A DNA stretch of 64,000 nucleotides. Origin: Thalassotalea_F euphylliae. GTDB taxonomy: Bacteria > Pseudomonadota > Gammaproteobacteria > Enterobacterales > Alteromonadaceae. Below are positions 62,626-64,000 of this stretch, one piece after another (positions within the stretch are counted from its first letter, which is position 1; every line of letters begins with the position of its first letter). Where the stretch lies: the NCBI RefSeq assembly GCF_042682785.1, contig NZ_JBHUIB010000003.1, positions 992,001 through 1,056,000 of the forward strand, written 5' to 3'. The notes under the pieces are model-generated. The model had not been told where the DNA came from. It did no database searches and saw only the letters and a program-made list of their open reading frames with translations. The position numbers were made by a program, and so were the translations under genes.

Positions 62626-63972
62626 TTACGCCTCTTCGTCGTCCGTATCTATATCTGTAGGCGCAAGTTTTGGCCCTTTTCTCAAGATAGGCATATCACC
62701 CGCATCTTCAGCCATAAACTGCATTTTCTTATTAATGCGTTTCGCTTTAATCGGTGCTTTTTTAGCAGCTTTTGCATCTTGTTTTTTCGCAGGCTTAGCC
62801 TTTTTCGGCTTTTTAGGTTTTAAGCCTTTAAACTTAGCTTTTAAGCCCTCAATTTCATTGAAACTGATTTTTTGCTGTAAAAAGCCTTCGATATTTTTGA
62901 AGCTGATCCAATCTTTCGGACCAACAAAAGAAATAGCATCGCCCTTGTTACCCGCACGACCAGTACGACCAATACGGTGGACAAACTCTTCCGTATGCTT
63001 AGGCATATCAAAGTTGATGACGTGAGACACGTTCGCCAAATCTAAACCACGTGATGCAAGGTCTGTAGTAATGAGTATTTGTTCTCGACCTTTAGAGAAG
63101 CTGTCCATAATTTGGTTACGCGTACTCTGATTTAGCTCCCCAGATAAGGCAATAGCTGAACGACCTGACTCTTTAAGCTTCGTTGCTAAACGCTCGGTAT
63201 CACTGCGTGTTGCAGTAAATATTATCGTCTGTTGCATCTCTTCATTTTCTAAGAAATGCATTAACAACGCCTCTTTGTGATCAAGGTTATCAACTAAAAA
63301 GAAACGCTTGGTAATGTCTTCATGCTCTGAATGGCCATGCTCAATTGCGATGCGTTTGGGGGATTTTAATAACTCGACGGCAAAATCATTCACCTGTGCG
63401 TGATCTAACGTCGCTGAAAACATCAAGGTCTGACGTTTACGATGGTCTGCTGCCTTATTGATTTTACTTAGCTGCTCTGCAAAACCTAAATCAAGCATAC
63501 GGTCTGCTTCGTCTAGAATTAGCAATTCAAGGCCTTGTAAATAGAAGTGACCATGCTCTAAATGGTCTGCTAAACGACCCGGTGTTGCGACAATAAAATG
63601 AGGGTCTTTCGATAAGGTTTTGTACTGGTCGTTAAAGTTTTCACCACCTAAAATCAGCACTGCTTTAAACTGGGTGTTGGCAAGCATACCGCGCAGTTCG
63701 CCATATACTTGTTTAGCTAGCTCTCGCGTAGGCGCAAGAATAAGTACGCGAGGGTCTTTTTTTGATAAAGCACGCTGTGTAGATAAACGTTGAACCGCAG
63801 GCAAAATAAACGCTAACGTTTTACCTGAACCCGTTTTAGAAGACGCGATTATGTCATGGCCAGCCATGGCGACAGGTATCGCTTGCATTTGAATTTCAGT
63901 CGGTTCAGTAAAGCCTTTATGTTCAATGGTTTCCATCAAGCGTTTGTCTAAACCAAAATCTTTAAAATTCAA
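62626..63972 (-). CDS. DEAD-box RNA helicase (RhlE/SrmB-like)
   Basis: 448 residues. Q motif FTEPTEIQMQAIPVA; motif I SSKTGSGKT; Ia PTRELAKQ; II DEAD in LLILDEADRMLDLG; III SAT; V DLASRGLDLANVSHVINFD; VI HRIGRTGRAG. A basic, Lys-rich tail (about 370-448, KPKKPKKAKPAKKQDAKAAKKAP) gives RNA affinity. It unwinds RNA in ribosome assembly or cold adaptation; the exact subgroup is not certain. Its promoter lies at the edge or beyond the window. Confidence 0.92.
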   Translation of the reverse strand: MNFKDFGLDKRLMETIEHKGFTEPTEIQMQAIPVAMAGHDIIASSKTGSGKTLAFILPAVQRLSTQRALSKKDPRVLILAPTRELAKQVYGELRGMLANTQFKAVLILGGENFNDQYKTLSKDPHFIVATPGRLADHLEHGHFYLQGLELLILDEADRMLDLGFAEQLSKINKAADHRKRQTLMFSATLDHAQVNDFAVELLKSPKRIAIEHGHSEHEDITKRFFLVDNLDHKEALLMHFLENEEMQQTIIFTATRSDTERLATKLKESGRSAIALSGELNQSTRNQIMDSFSKGREQILITTDLASRGLDLANVSHVINFDMPKHTEEFVHRIGRTGRAGNKGDAISFVGPKDWISFKNIEGFLQQKISFNEIEGLKAKFKGLKPKKPKKAKPAKKQDAKAAKKAPIKAKRINKKMQFMAEDAGDMPILRKGPKLAPTDIDTDDEEA

Positions 63973-64000
63973 TATGTTCTCCTAAAAGTATAACGAGTGT

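Overview
The window looks like chromosome of a marine gammaproteobacterium of the order Alteromonadales (Thalassotalea, Colwellia or Pseudoalteromonas type). Reasons: AT-rich DNA with dense genes, CysK and YbiT very close to the E. coli proteins, two TonB-dependent receptors, CadC/ToxR-type membrane regulators, a rhombosortase, MiaE, RlmJ and YgiQ. The genus is inference; no rRNA or tRNA gene was recognised.

Layout. 1-4921: tail of a DUF5916-type outer-membrane protein, an orphan periplasmic binding protein, and a minus-strand operon moxR / VWA / RDD / small secreted protein. 5084-14168: cysK, a lipoprotein, a DTW-domain tRNA modification gene with ggt, a divergent rhombosortase, a second orphan binding protein, lrgAB and a lipoprotein S9 peptidase. 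14287-22459: degenerate EAL-HDOD protein, ygiQ, a small lipoprotein, a GGDEF-EAL protein and ybiT. 22488-24584: an AhpD-like CMD protein plus FrnE-like DsbA protein, divergent from a TetR regulator, with three palindromic operator candidates between them. 24715-28181: a CadC-type regulator with a TPR-like C-terminus, then two minus-strand ORFs, each followed by an integron attC-like site (no integrase in the window), then a 15-bp inverted repeat.

28199-42486: a secreted SUMF1-fold/FN3/CBM-like protein, a fragment of a second tetR gene, a TesB-like thioesterase, an HExxH protein, an acyl-CoA synthetase divergent from a LysR regulator, a TonB receptor, a DUF5916 protein and a CadC-type regulator with a TolB-like propeller. 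This may be an uptake and acyl-CoA activation locus. 42565-49486: YhiN-type flavoprotein, ICMT-like methyltransferase, a lone prepilin overlapping a sulfotransferase-like gene, miaE, a class D beta-lactamase, rlmJ and small genes. 49509-64000: second TonB receptor, small VOC/DUF1801 genes, DUF2306 membrane protein, membrane AraC regulator, NIT-domain chemoreceptor, DUF1330 protein, a PLP dehydratase divergent from a MocR regulator (two operator repeats between them), a CPBP-like membrane protein, an alpha/beta hydrolase and a DEAD-box helicase.

The parts most worth a second look are the two-cassette attC region (26714-27947), the tetR-CMD-frnE control region with its near-identical tetR remnant 6 kb away, the chromosomal class D beta-lactamase and the split RDD protein in the MoxR-VWA operon. 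I found no CRISPR array, prophage or complete transposase.
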